Assembly (NCBI GenBank): GCA_035048495.1
Contig: CM068546.1
Span: forward strand, 15,072,435 to 15,136,434
DNA: 64,000 nucleotides
DNA from: Euptelea pleiosperma
Lineage: Eukaryota > Streptophyta > Magnoliopsida > Ranunculales > Eupteleaceae
Direction: 5' to 3'
In this document: positions 46,801 through 58,651 of the stretch, piece after piece
Numbering within the stretch: the stretch's first letter is position 1
Layout of the letters: every line of letters begins with the position of its first letter
Notes under the pieces: model-generated
The model's input: the letters and a program-made list of their open reading frames with translations, nothing else
Database searches by the model: none
What the model was told of the DNA's origin: nothing
Made by a program: the position numbers and the translations under genes

Positions 46801-47434
46801 TTCTCATGCCCTGTGACCTGGTTCCAGCACATCTAGTGCCAACACACGCCATAAAGAAATGCGAGCTAATAAATACGAGTCATCTAAAGCATTAAATATA
46901 ACACAATCCTAACTAAATGAATCTCTAAAAATAAAAACTACTCTCAAGTAATCATAGTGCATCTCAAAAGACCATGTGTGTAATCCTACCATCTATGCTA
47001 ACTTAAAAAGAGAGTGTCCACGAAGGGTAAGTCCAACCGACTCGTAAGTAAATGGAAAATTCGAGTTGAAATTAGCTTGTTCTCTTATATCCGAATACCT
47101 AGAAGGGGGTTGATTAAGTATTTAAAATTTCTCCGTTTAAACTATTAACCTAATAATATTACTAGTCTGGTAGGGGTAATCTAATCGCATGCAACAATCC
47201 TAACATCATGTTGATTGAATAACAGATGCTTATATCAATCGATTAAGATCAAATATATCTCATTGATATATTGTCTCTAGGTCGCTTGATTTAATTTAAC
47301 AATAGTGCAGGATATAAATAATCAAACATCCATGACACATGCAATTTTTTAAGTGGAAACCTTAGCCAAAGAAAACCACAAGACCATCTCCAGACAGAAA
47401 GTATGACTAACTGGAAAGTTATGAGTATACAAGT

Positions 47435-49003
47435 TGTAAATAATATTTTTATATTCTAGTTTGGCAAGTATTTCGTTTGACATAAAACATCATTGTAACC
47501 ATTCCTATGAGCATAAGTGTACCTTTGAAGATATCGTGGTACGCATACTTCGATGACTATGTGAAGATCTAAAAGACGAAGATCGCAAAAATCAGACGGT
47601 TGATGACTTGAGTCATCTGAGTAACTGCTATTTGTCCATTGAAGATCTTGTCCGCTCGATTAGGAAGGTAAGTGGCTTAGTGACTATAGGAATAGGATCT
47701 TAAAATATTAAACATAATGGCTGAACCTTGTCACAGGACAGACCTAGGTCAAAACAGTGCAAAGAAGTAAAAAAATTGACTAAGGAAAAGTCCGATCGAT
47801 TGGGCCTTACGGGACCGAACAATCCTTGAGTACAATTTATTGGAGTTTATTCCATAATCGATTGGACCTTATGGGACAGAACACTCCCAGAGTACAATCG
47901 ATTGGAGTTTACTTTATAATCGATTGGACCAGTTCAATCGATTCGACATCTGTGTACAATAGATTGGACCATTCGGGACATAACTTCCAAAGTGAACAAT
48001 CGATTAATGGACCATGTGTACAATCGATTACAATGATGAGCAGAAATCCCATCCGTATAGTACAATCAATTAGACCTAGAGTACAATCGATTGGACTTCA
48101 CAGAAAAAGTCTAATTCTAGATCCGATTTTCATGCTCTCATGTTTCCATTACTTGCACAACCTTAGGCTTCTAAACTCTTATAAATAAAGCACTTCCTGA
48201 GCTTTATCAAACAAACAACTATAGAAAACAAGAGAGAGATTCTAAAAAAGAGTTATCCTAGTCGAAGAGCAAAAGCCTTGATTTCCATTTTCATTCTTGA
48301 AAGGCTCTTTCTTCATTTTCGATCAAAGCCTAGAGCTTGATCTTCCCTTTGCTTAAGATTTTTAACTAGAATCATAACATAGTAAGTCAGAGAGTACTTC
48401 GTGTGTCTCAACACTATTTAAGCAATTAATGATAGGGTTCAGGGTGTATTGAATCTTCACCATTGATAGAGATCGGTGGATGAGAATTAAGATCGGGGTG
48501 TACTGATCGACAGAAGGTTTGGGGAGTACCAAACTGAACAAGCAGCAAAGGCTTCGTGATTGGAAGGGCATGCATGGATTCGTAACGTGGAGCCAGAGGA
48601 CGTGGACACATTTGCAGTTGGCCTTGGCAAAGGTTGGACGATGTATGAAAATGCTATTGCGTAGGTAACTTGTGTACTCATAACTTTCTAGTTAGTGATA
48701 CTTTTTGTCTAGACGTGGTCCTGTGGTTTTTCCTTGGCTAAGATTTTTACGTTAAAACTGCTTGTGTTATGTGATTGAATTAAATTCCGCATTATATTTA
48801 GATTAGACCAAGCGACATAGAAATAATATATCCTTGTGATATATTTGATCTAGTCGACTGTAACAATCCTTCATTGTTAATCAATCTTCGAATGCATGCA
48901 AATCTAATCTGTTGAATTAGATTGTTAGATTAAAGCATTAGATTTTTAAATACCTATTTACCCTCCCTCTAGGTTCTGTGGATACATAGACCAGGTTATT
49001 TCA
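47435..49003 (+). mobile_element. Copia-family solo LTR (1569 bp), TSD CAAGT
   Basis: It starts TGTAAATAATATTTT and ends GGTTATTTCA, flanked by perfect CAAGT repeats (47,430-47,434, 49,004-49,008). It is inserted into an older LTR of the same family in the opposite direction. It has about nine AATCGATT-like cores at 47,790-48,090 and a CTTATAAATAAAGC TATA region near 48,178. Confidence 0.9.
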
Positions 49004-49036
49004 CAAGTTACCTATGCAGCACTGTTTTCATACAGC

Positions 49037-51669
49037 TGTTGTGAGCTTTTTGGAACACCCAAAAGATTGTTAAATGTTTTCTCCCGAGCTATCACATCGG
49101 GAGACTTTTGGGCCCAAAAAACGCTCAACGATCTTGATTCGAAGATAACTTTGGCACCCTTTCTTTCTAGTTCATTTTTCTTGGATTGGGAGTGTGATTA
49201 TGAGCATTATAATGGTGGTCCATGGTTACTCCTAAAATGGATTGGAAGTCTTTTAGATCTCCTAAGTAAAATAATAAAAAGAGGCGCCAATAAGTCTTTC
49301 ATTCTCTTCCGGATTCTCCACTATTTTCCTACCCTAGATGGAACCTAGAAGGCCTACCTAAGGCAAGCTTGTAGCCTTGCTCAAACATGAATCCTCCTGG
49401 ATTGGTTAACATTAATGTTTCCATTGTTGTATAGAGGTTTGGGTTAGAAGATTAGAAGAAGAAGGTTGATGCATCTATGTTGACACAAGTCACATTAGGA
49501 ATCCATAGTGTAAAAAGACTTAGATCTCAATGTATTGAATTATGTAAAAAGAAGTGCAAATACTCTCAAATGGCTAAGTCCGACTCTAATAAAATTTTGG
49601 CAGAGTTTTGACTTAGGCAAATGAGAAAAAAATCCATCTCCTTATGTCCTCAGGGTCCTCTATTTATATAGTTATGGGAGGGAGCTGCACATGTTACAGA
49701 CTCACCTTTTTTAAGAGAAAATACTGAAATAAATAAAAATCACAATCTTTACAAAACAATCGTATACGGTTGTGTAGTTAGAGATCCTACACAACCATAT
49801 ATGCCATTGGATCTGACAGATTCTGCGTGCATCTCGAGGAAAATGACATAGGTGCTTTTCTGATCAAACGGGGGGTATTTCTGGGAATTTAAAGGGATAC
49901 GATTGTGTAGGACACTACACAACTATATGTGATTAGTTTCTCAGGATCATGCGCGCATCTCGAAGAAAAGGGCATAAGTGCTTTTCTGATCAAACGGGGG
50001 GTGTTTATGAGAATCTAAAGGGATACGATTGTGTAGTTAGGTGTCCTACACAACCGTATGTAATTAGTTTCTTAGGATCATGCGCTCATCTTGAGGAAAG
50101 GGACATAGGTGCTTTTCTGATCAAATGGGGGTAGTTCTGGAAAAGTCAAGGGATACAGTTATGTAGTTAGGTGTCGTACAAAACTTATGTGGTTAAAATG
50201 GTTGATCAAAAGTGGGTTGGTCTTCATCAAGCTTGATCAGGCGACCAGAATGACATCTCGCTTTTGATCTTGAAAATCTGTTCATGTACCAAACTGATTG
50301 GAGATCTGAACCTGTAGATCAACTCCAAATAACCATTCAAACAACCGTATGAACTTACTATGTTTGATCCAGATGATCTGGACCGTTGAAATGAAGATCC
50401 TTTAATATCTCTTGATCTGCTCCACTTCTGACAAAAGTAAACACATACGTATAATAATTCATCAATTTTACACAATATTATGCCATTTGATTTCCTGACA
50501 CAACCCCTAATCATCTAGATCTGAAGAAAAACCCTTATTTTTAGCACTTATATGGTGATATCTCGAGATCTGTGCAAAACTAATCTGATTCGAACCGATA
50601 GATGTGTTTATTTCATCATTTTACATGAAAATATAGCCTTGGATCTACTAAAATGCTTCCTGATCACTTCGATCTAAACCATATCTCAATTTTGAGCCAT
50701 TTGATCAACTCTCGATATCTCCAAATATACTCTATCATTCCAAAATGTAAATACTTACAGTTGTGTATCTCCTTGGCCTACACAATCGTATCCAATTAGT
50801 TTTTTTATCCGATCGATCGTGGCCCTTGAATTTTTGATCGCCAAATATCTCATGATTTGGTCATCATCTTAAAAAGGCAAGGACATATGGTTGTGTGGTT
50901 TTAATTCCACACAACTGTATGTACATAGTTTCTTGATTTGATCCTTGATCACATTGATCTAGGCCTTTGAATTTTGACCATTAGATCCTCTTCTGATTAC
51001 TATAATTGCCATGATACTTGTCCGATGACCCAAAAAATTATTTAGATTGGTTAAAATATCCCCAGTAAAATTTGTACATAATTGCATATCATTTGGAGCT
51101 TCCTTTGTAAAACTACCATTTTGCCCTTTTAAAGTTACTATGATATCTCTCTCCCTAAAAATAATATGACCAATCACCTAGCTGCATTTTTGTAAAATGT
51201 TTCAAGGAACATACTCCAGCAATTTTAGACATGTTTGAGTTCATTTGTATGTACTTTCGTTGTAAAACTGTCAGTCTTACCCTGTTAAAGTTACTATGAT
51301 ATCTCCCACTATGGAAAGAATTTGACCGATCCAATTGGTAGATGTTGTTCAAATGTTTCAAGGAACATACTCTAGCAATTTCAACCATTTTGGAGTTCAT
51401 TAATCTGTACTTCCTTTGTAAACCTGTCACATTTTCCTACATTGATTTTGTACTTTCACTGATATCTAAGGATCCTTGCCTTGAAAACCACTTCTGATTC
51501 CTTACCATTTTGTAATTTGACACAATTATATGGTATTGATTTGATGTCTGACCACTTGTGTTCTTTGTTCTGCTATTAAGCTTTTGCTTTAATTATCTTT
51601 GCTTGGCCATGTAGGTCATTGCGTCAATTGGTCGTGATTTTCGAAGCGATCCACATTTCACTGTCAACA
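49037..51669 (-). mobile_element. Large solo LTR (2633 bp) of another family, TSD ACAGC
   Basis: The ends TGTTGTGAG and GTCAACA carry TG...CA and a 5-bp inverted repeat. Perfect ACAGC duplications flank it (49,032-49,036, 51,670-51,674). A plant TATA (CTATATAAATAG, about 49,668-49,680) reads on the minus strand. Inside are 110-130-bp tandem units (49,800-50,200), about six GTTGTGTAG...CTACACAAC hairpins and a duplicated block of about 160 bp (51,120-51,275 and 51,276-51,430). No coding sequence. A small intact element is possible, but no second LTR pair was recognised. Confidence 0.75.
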
Positions 51670-52892
51670 ACAGCAAAGAACCTTAGCCAAGGCCAATTAC
51701 CGGTGCATCCACGTCCTCTGCTCCACCCACCAAGTCTCACGAGTGACATTCCATTCACGAAGCCTTTGCTGCTTGTTCAGTTTGGTACTCACCAATCCTA
51801 CATTCGATCAGTACACCCCAGTTTTATTTTACACTCATCGGTCTCACCGATGGTGATCGAAGGATTTAGTACACCTTGAACCTCACGTCACTCAAATAGT
51901 ATTGAGTCGCACATGATACACTCCGACTTACTAGGTTGGATATCTAGTGGAAAACCTAGGCGGAGGTAAGAGATCAAGCTAAGAAACTATGATCGAATGA
52001 AGAGAAAAAACAAAGGCTGGATTGAAATACCTATGTTATTCTTCTTCGCAAGGCACAGTCTTTAATAGCTCTGGAAAGCTTGAAAGCTTTAACAATTTAT
52101 CCCTATTGTTATTTGTCTTTATGTTTGTGTATTTAATAAAGCCAATGGAGGCTTATTATATTGAAGAGTGAAGACCCTAGGTCAAACTAGTGATGGGGTT
52201 CATCGGACCATGAAAATCAGATCTAAAATAGAATGTTTCATTTCCTCTCCAATTAATTGGGCTTTCAAGTGCAATCGATTGGGCTATTGTCGAATCGATT
52301 AGGTTGTTGTCTGATATTCGCTCAAAAGTGCTTATTTTAAGCCATTATCCTTATAGTGATGTCATATTCTCCTACGTAAAACTTGTCTTTTCGTCGACTT
52401 TTCCACGTAAGAGTTTCTTCCATTGTGTAGAACACATTCTTTAGACAAAAATTGACTATTTGCATGAAATATACGCATTTCAGATAGTCCAGAATCAAGC
52501 CGTTTTAGTTGAATCTCATTATGCACTTTTTCACTTGCAGGAGACACTATTGGGCGATTCTCAAGACTGGCGAGCCCACGATCAACCACAGAAGACCTCT
52601 ATCAAAGCTTAAAGAGTAAGCATGCTAGGATAAGAAGATAGAAGCCAAGTACGGACAAAGGCAGAGGATCGTAGAGTCAGAACAAGGACCAAGAGAGAGA
52701 AGAAAAGTTGAACACCAAGAAAAGGACTAAGGTGTTAAAAGCCACACCAATTGACATCAAAAGCTAGTTTGACTAATTGGTGGAGCGGATGAAAGAGAAT
52801 AAAAAAGACCAAGGTTCAAGACCCTCAAATGCTATTATTTTTGTATTTTGTCTCACCTCTCTCTTATTTCTCTCTCTATCTATCTTGGCACA

Positions 52893-54586
52893 TGTAAGGA
52901 ATATTTTCATATTCAATTTGGCAAAGATTCCGTTTGACATAAAAACATTCTTGTAATCGTTCCTACGAGCACAAGTGTAGCGTGAAGATGTCGTGGTACG
53001 CATATTTCGCCAACTAAGTAAAGACTAAAAGACAGAGACAACAAGAATCGGACGGTTGAGGACAGGAGTCATCTGAGTAACTGCCGATTTGTCAGTTAAC
53101 GATCGTGTACGCTCAATTAAGAATGTAAGTGACTTAGTGGCCATAGGAGTTGATTAAAATGAACAAAATATAATGGTCAGACTTAGTCATTGGACAGACT
53201 CGAGTCAAAGTCAATTTTATTAACTAGTGGGAAAATCCAATCGATTGGACGTGTGTTCCCAATCGATTGGACATAGCCCAATCGATTAGAGATACTGTGT
53301 AATCGATTGGACACTACGAGGCAGAAACATAATTGAGCCCAATCTATTGGTGACATTGTGTAATCGATTGGAGACTACGGGATAAATCTTTTTGAGTACA
53401 ATCGATTAGAGACTCTGATTAATCGATTGGAGCCTTCAGGATAGAAAGTTATAAATATCAAATCGATTAGAGACTCTGATTAATCGATTGGAGCCTTCGG
53501 GACAGAAAGTTATAAATGTCAAATCGATTGGAGAACCCTGTGCAATCGATTGGTGCTTTCAGAACAGAAAACTTATTGAGCCCAATCGATTGGACACTTG
53601 TCCCCAATCGATTGGACATGGCCCATTCGATTGGACCAAGTGTACAATTGATTGGACCTTGAACATAATCAGTTTTATCAGATCCAAAATTCATGGTTCC
53701 ATTATCTCACGTTCCACACGACTCGGGGTCTTGGAATTCTATAAATAGAACCCTTCTATGTCTTCTCTAAACACACACAGAGATACAGAGTGACTCAATC
53801 TTCAAGAGAAGCAAATGTTATATTTATCAGAGTGTCCATTTCGAAGAGCAAGAAGCTTGTTTTCATTCACATCTTGTGAGCTTGTTCTCTTCTCGATCAA
53901 AGCCAAGAGCTTGATCTTTACTCAGCCTAGGTTTTCTACTTCTATATTCAACCTAGTAAGCCTGAGAGTACCGGTGTGACTCAAACACCTTTTGAGCAAC
54001 TTGGGGTTCAGAGTATACTGAATCCTTCACCTTCTGCAAAGGCTGGAGTGTTGAGAATTAAGATCGGAGGAATCGGTCGAAGGTAGGTTTGGGGTGTACC
54101 AAACTGAACAAATGGATAAGGCTTCTTGGCTGGAAGGGCGCACGTGAATTTGTGGCGTTGATTCAGAGGACGTGGACGCATCGACAGTGGGCATTGGCTA
54201 AGGTTGTATGCTGTATTTGCAACTGTGCTGCGTAGGTAACCTTTGTTTCGTTTAACTTTTCAATTAGTGATACTTTCCGTCTAGACGTGATCCCGTGGTT
54301 TTTCCTTGGCTAAGGTTTCCACGTAAAAATATCTTGTCTTGTGTGATTGTTTGTTTGTGTTCCGCGTTATATCCTGATTAGACCAAACGACAAAAAGACA
54401 ATATACCACAGAAGGATATTTGATTTGAGTCGGTTGTGATAATCCTTTTCAAACAACTAAGGCATGAGATTTTATCCCCATACCATAGACCAGTAAAACT
54501 GTATATGTATCATTAAATTTAAATATCTAATCAACCCCCCCCTTCTAGGTATATTAAGTTAAAGAGAACAGACCGGTGGAATTTCA
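52893..54586 (+). mobile_element. Copia-family solo LTR (1694 bp)
   Basis: It starts TGTAAGGAATATTTTC and ends GGTGGAATTTCA; flanks are GCACA (left) and GCATA (right), a 4 of 5 match. It has the longest AATCGATT array here (about 13 exact cores and 3 variants, 53,228-53,660), then TTCTATAAATAGAAC (about 53,737-53,751) as TATA box. No internal region or primer site follows. Confidence 0.85.
53228..53660. promoter_or_regulatory. ATCGAT-palindrome array in a solo LTR
   Basis: About 13 AATCGATT cores, most as CCAATCGATTGGA or TAATCGATTGGAG, lie 80-510 bp upstream of the TATA box. Two 60-bp stretches (about 53,397-53,520) are near-identical repeats, showing that the array grows by local duplication. 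Confidence 0.6.
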
Positions 54587-55731
54587 GCATATCCATACCC
54601 ATGACCCATGACCATGCCCATTAACCCACATGCCCACCTATTCCTTGGGTTACACATCCATTGGCCGACATGTGTCATTCTAATCATATGGCCAAGGCCT
54701 TTAATGATGGCCCACTAACACTCTATGGACCACTCATTAGTAGCCCACAAACCTACGGGCTCTCACAAGCCGCATTCAAGCCCACATTCAAGCCAATGGG
54801 GGAAATGGTCAACCTTGTCCACTTCTCACCAATCCCCAAAGTAGCTCCCACAGTTTCTCTCTTCCATAACCACTCCATATCCTTTATAAGAGAAAGAAAC
54901 CTTGGGTTTCTCTTCGGTTCCCTTCCCCTTCTAAATCCTAAGCTCTTCTTTCCGTAACCCCCTTTTGTCTTCAATCCTCTTCCATCACCACCTTGCTGAC
55001 TTCTACACCAAAGAAGACGGCAATACAACAACCACCAATCTTCCCGGTCATCTGTACACGCCCTTCCTTGCGCAATTTCCTTGCAGGACTGGTTCTCCAC
55101 CGTTGAACCACCACCACCACTGCTGCAAGTTTCTTCCTCCGGCAACAACCATCACCCCCAACGTCTCTCCGGTCTGCTCAGCCACAAGAGATCGCACCAC
55201 CACCTTCTTCTCATTCTCCCCTTCATCTTCTCCTACTACCACCTACTGGTTCTACCATACCTGCAACGCTCCTCCGTGGTTCACCATTAACTCCGGCGAG
55301 AAGGTTGCCGGATCTGTTCAAAACCATTATCGGGCATGCACCACTTTTCCAGGCATCTTCTCTTGTCGCTACTGGACCTCCCCACAACCACCTTGCTTCT
55401 CATGGCTTGTTGCTCCCTTAGCACACCGCGCAAAGCTTGCACCTCAAGGTTCGCCAAACCAGCAACCATATCAACGGCGTCTTTGTGAGGAACAACAGCC
55501 ACGCACCAGCATCCATCCACCAAACTTGGCATTCAACCAGTTGCACCACCGTGCACCCATCAATCCCCATCTCTCAGGCCGAACCATCATCACCAGCAAA
55601 CATCTTCGCTGGAGTGTTACTTGCACCACCACCTTCATCTCGGTTGCAGTAACCCTTGCAACCAAGTGTCAACCTCCTCTCCTTTGCACGGTCTGCCAGT
55701 TTTCACCACCACCAACAGCCACCAGCACCGT

Positions 55732-58651
55732 TGAAAGTAGGATTTTCCCATGTCGTTGATTACGGAAATCCTACTCTCAACACATTTGTAATTTTTATCC
55801 GATTATCCTGCAAAAAGATGAGATTTTGTATAGGGATTCGTGTCGAATGTCGATCCGCACTCGGGATTAGTCGGATTAGCACAATAATGAACATAAAATG
55901 ATGGGAAATTTGCAGAGAATGTAACTCAATCACACTTAATTCAACTTCATTCAATCGCACATGTCTCTTACAATGAAAAACAAACTAAAATAACTAAATT
56001 ATAAAGCATAAAAAAGAATAAACTAGAAAGATAAATTTTAGAAACTAGAGAGAGAAAATTATAAATGAGAGAGAAAGTAGGTAGAGAGAGAAAGTGAGAA
56101 GAGAAGAGAGAGAAAACTAGAGAGAGGAAATTTGAGAGAGAGAACGGAAGAGAGAAAATTACCTTAGGACTTACCGTAGATGCCAATGAGATGAGATGGA
56201 GAAGATGGGCCGAAGTTCGGTCAAATGGTGGTTCCTCCAGGTGAGTGGTTCGGACCGGGATGGTTCGGCCATAAGAGAGGGTGCTCCCTAGGGAGAAGCG
56301 TGTTGGTTGCCCATGAGGTGGTGTCGGCCAAATGAGTGGGGGCAGCAGCTATGGAGGATCAGTGGTGGCCAGCGGTGGTGTTTAGAGCTAGTACCACCGT
56401 TCTTGCTGCCCTATGCAGTTGTGCTGGTCGAGCCAGCAAGGGAAAAGATGGGGAACGGTCTCCCCTCCACTCTTTTCTTCTTCCCTTATCCTTTCTTCTT
56501 TTTCTTTTTTTCTTTTTTTGTTTCCCTTTTTTTTTTTTTTTTGGGTTTCTAAAAAGAGAGAGAGGCGGTCAAGAGAATTGAGAGAGAAGGAAAAAGAGGA
56601 CGGTGGGGAGAAGAGAGATTGGAATGGGGAATGCTGGGTTGCAACGTGAGGAGCATGGAGGTTTTCACGGGTTGGTGGCAGGTGGGCGATGCTGATCGGG
56701 TTGCTGCTACACCGTTAGTTGCTTGGTGATAAATGGCTGCTGCCTGTGGAAGGAGAAAGATCTAGATCCAGTGGAGACAGATCTGCCGATGACGATGATA
56801 ATAACCCGCTGGAGTTGCAGGTGTTGGAGACAACTAAAAGGGAAAGGTGAGGCGGTAGCAAAGGTGATGGTGGCTGAGGAGGCAGGTGCTTGGAGGCAGT
56901 GCAGCGTGGAGTTGATGAAGAGATGATGTGGACGTGCTGGAGAATGGGGGCAGTGATTTGGGCTGCTGTCGGTGGCGGTTGTGAAGAGAGCTGTGAGAAA
57001 AACGTGGGAGGTGGTGATGGTGAGGAGGAGAAGAGCTGCCGGAGTTGCAAAGGTTGCAACGCCGATGGAGAAAGAAAAAGAAGGAGAAAACGGTGGTGGA
57101 TATGGTGCACGCAGGCGGTGTGCAGTGGTGTTACAGGCGCTGCTGTTAGAGAAGGATGAGCAGAAGAGATGAAGAAGAAGAGAAGAAAAAGGAGAAGGAG
57201 GAGGCGCACGGCCGGAGTTCTGCAACTCCTGCCGGTATTAAGACAATAAGGGAAGAAGAAGAAGAAGAATAAGAAGAAGAAGAAGAAGGAGAAAGAGAAG
57301 AGGAAGAAGCGACGGAGAAGAAGAAGGAGAGGAGGAGAGGGGGAGAAGGGAGAAGGACGTGCAGGCGGCCGGAGTTGCTGCCTGCAACTCCGGCGAGAGA
57401 AAAGATGAAAAAGATGAAGAAGAGGATGAAGAGAAGGAAGAAAAAAAAGGAGAAGAAGGAGGGGAAAACGTAGGGAATGGTTTTGGAGAAGGAGAGGAGG
57501 AGAGGGGAGAGGGATTAGGGTTTGAACGAACCCTTCTCCTTCCCCTTTTAAAGCTCCTTATTTCCTTTAATGGAAATAGAGATTTTTCAAAAAAAAAAAA
57601 TAAGAAAAAAAAAAAATATATATATATATATATATATTTTTAAGTAAAACCCTACTTTTCTTTGGGGAATTTCCCCATTTAGTGGACCCCCCTTTTTTTA
57701 AAATTTAATTGAAATTATTTTGAAATTCACGGGGTCCACTAAATGGTCGGACAGCAGGTCGATGATGATGGGCCCGGCTACTGGCCCACATGGATTGATG
57801 ATGTCCATCGTCTCACAAGATGATGTGACAGACAATCTGATGGTTAGACTAAAGATGACTTGATCAGGATCCAGATTGGTAGGCCGACGGATTTAGAGAG
57901 ATCCGACAGTCTGATAGACGATCCAACGGTCCGATGGAAGATCCAACGGTCCGATGGAAGATCCAACGGTCCGATAGCTTAGGGAGATGGGCCAGAGCCA
58001 ATGGGCAGGAGTTCTGGGGTTAGGTCAGTAGATCCGAGGACCGAGAGATGAAGAGAGAGAGAATAAGGAGAGATGGGATCGAAAATTAGGAGGAGGAGAG
58101 AGAAAATATTAGAAAATGGAGATAAAAGTATTGGCAGAGGGTTTGGAACCCTGGTCTTCACTGTGACCATCCTCACACTTCTCCAGTAGAGTAGACTATC
58201 ATTCTTTGCTGACTCATGTGGCTTTAAATACTTTGGTCCGTCTCTTGGTCATTGGCTCTTCTGCTATCTTCGTTCTTTGGGCCGGCTTTTTGGTCCTCTT
58301 ATTCAGCCCATATTTGGCCCATATCTTCTAGTCATAGCATGTGGGCTATTTAAGCTTTGATAATGGGCTTTCCTGATCGATGTGGGTTCGCAAGTCTCGA
58401 GAATTATCCCATCGGGGTTTCCTACGACAGAAGAAGCGCGTAATGAGACTTTATCAGAATGACTCAATGTCTAGACTTCCGAAAATGTGTTTAATGCATG
58501 CAAATATACCATTTCGTCCAGAAAAGTGTGTTCTACGCAACAAAAGAGACTCTTACATAGAAAAGTAGATAAATAGAGCATTTTAACGTAGGAGAGTGTG
58601 ATAACGCTTAAAAGATAACAGTGGAAAATATGCACTTTTAAGCGAATATCA
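55732..58651 (-). repeat. 3' LTR (2920 bp) of the Athila derivative
   Basis: It begins (minus) TGATATTCGCTTAAAAGTGC after the purine tract GGTTGGGGGTTG, and ends CTACTTTCA. It pairs with 32,613-35,360 as an inverted relative 20 kb away. It has an AT/A run (57,590-57,640), GAA-rich stretches and the conserved hairpin at 57,368-57,394. Confidence 0.87.

Larger units (their letters stand above)
47067..52311 (-). mobile_element. Old Copia-family LTR split into three pieces by later insertions
   Basis: Pieces 47,067-47,434, 49,004-49,036 and 51,670-52,311 read in order match the 4219-5794 LTR in the same orientation: the CTAGAAGGGGG block, CACAAGACCATCTCCAGACAG, TTACCTATGCAGCA, CACGTCCTCTG, the GGAAAACCTAGGCGGAGG block and a few AATCGATT cores. 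No primer site lies left of 47,067. The right end is cut at 52,311 by an Athila-type LTR. Confidence 0.75.
52312..55731 (+). mobile_element. Athila-like LTR, truncated and split by a Copia solo LTR
   Basis: 52,312-52,892 starts TGATATTCGCTCAAAAGTGC and matches the start of the Athila LTR at 32,613 block by block. After the Copia solo LTR (52,893-54,586) it resumes at 54,587 and has a CCTTTATAAGAG TATA-like box near 54,879. It stops at 55,731, where an inverted Athila LTR begins. Its downstream half is diverged from the 32,613 copy, so it is a separate subfamily. The 264-codon frame at 54,965-55,759 is Pro/Ser/Thr/His-rich and runs across the junction; I do not accept it as a gene. Confidence 0.7.

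Noticed and set aside
54965..55759. 264-codon Pro/Ser/Thr/His-rich ORF
   Set aside because: It lies in an Athila-like LTR, crosses its junction with the next element at 55,731, and has no domain or hydrophobic pattern of a real protein.
56707..57225. Two overlapping Ser/Thr/Pro-rich minus ORFs and their plus-strand mirror frames
   Set aside because: They lie within the 3' LTR of the Athila derivative; the CT-rich composition keeps several frames open at once.
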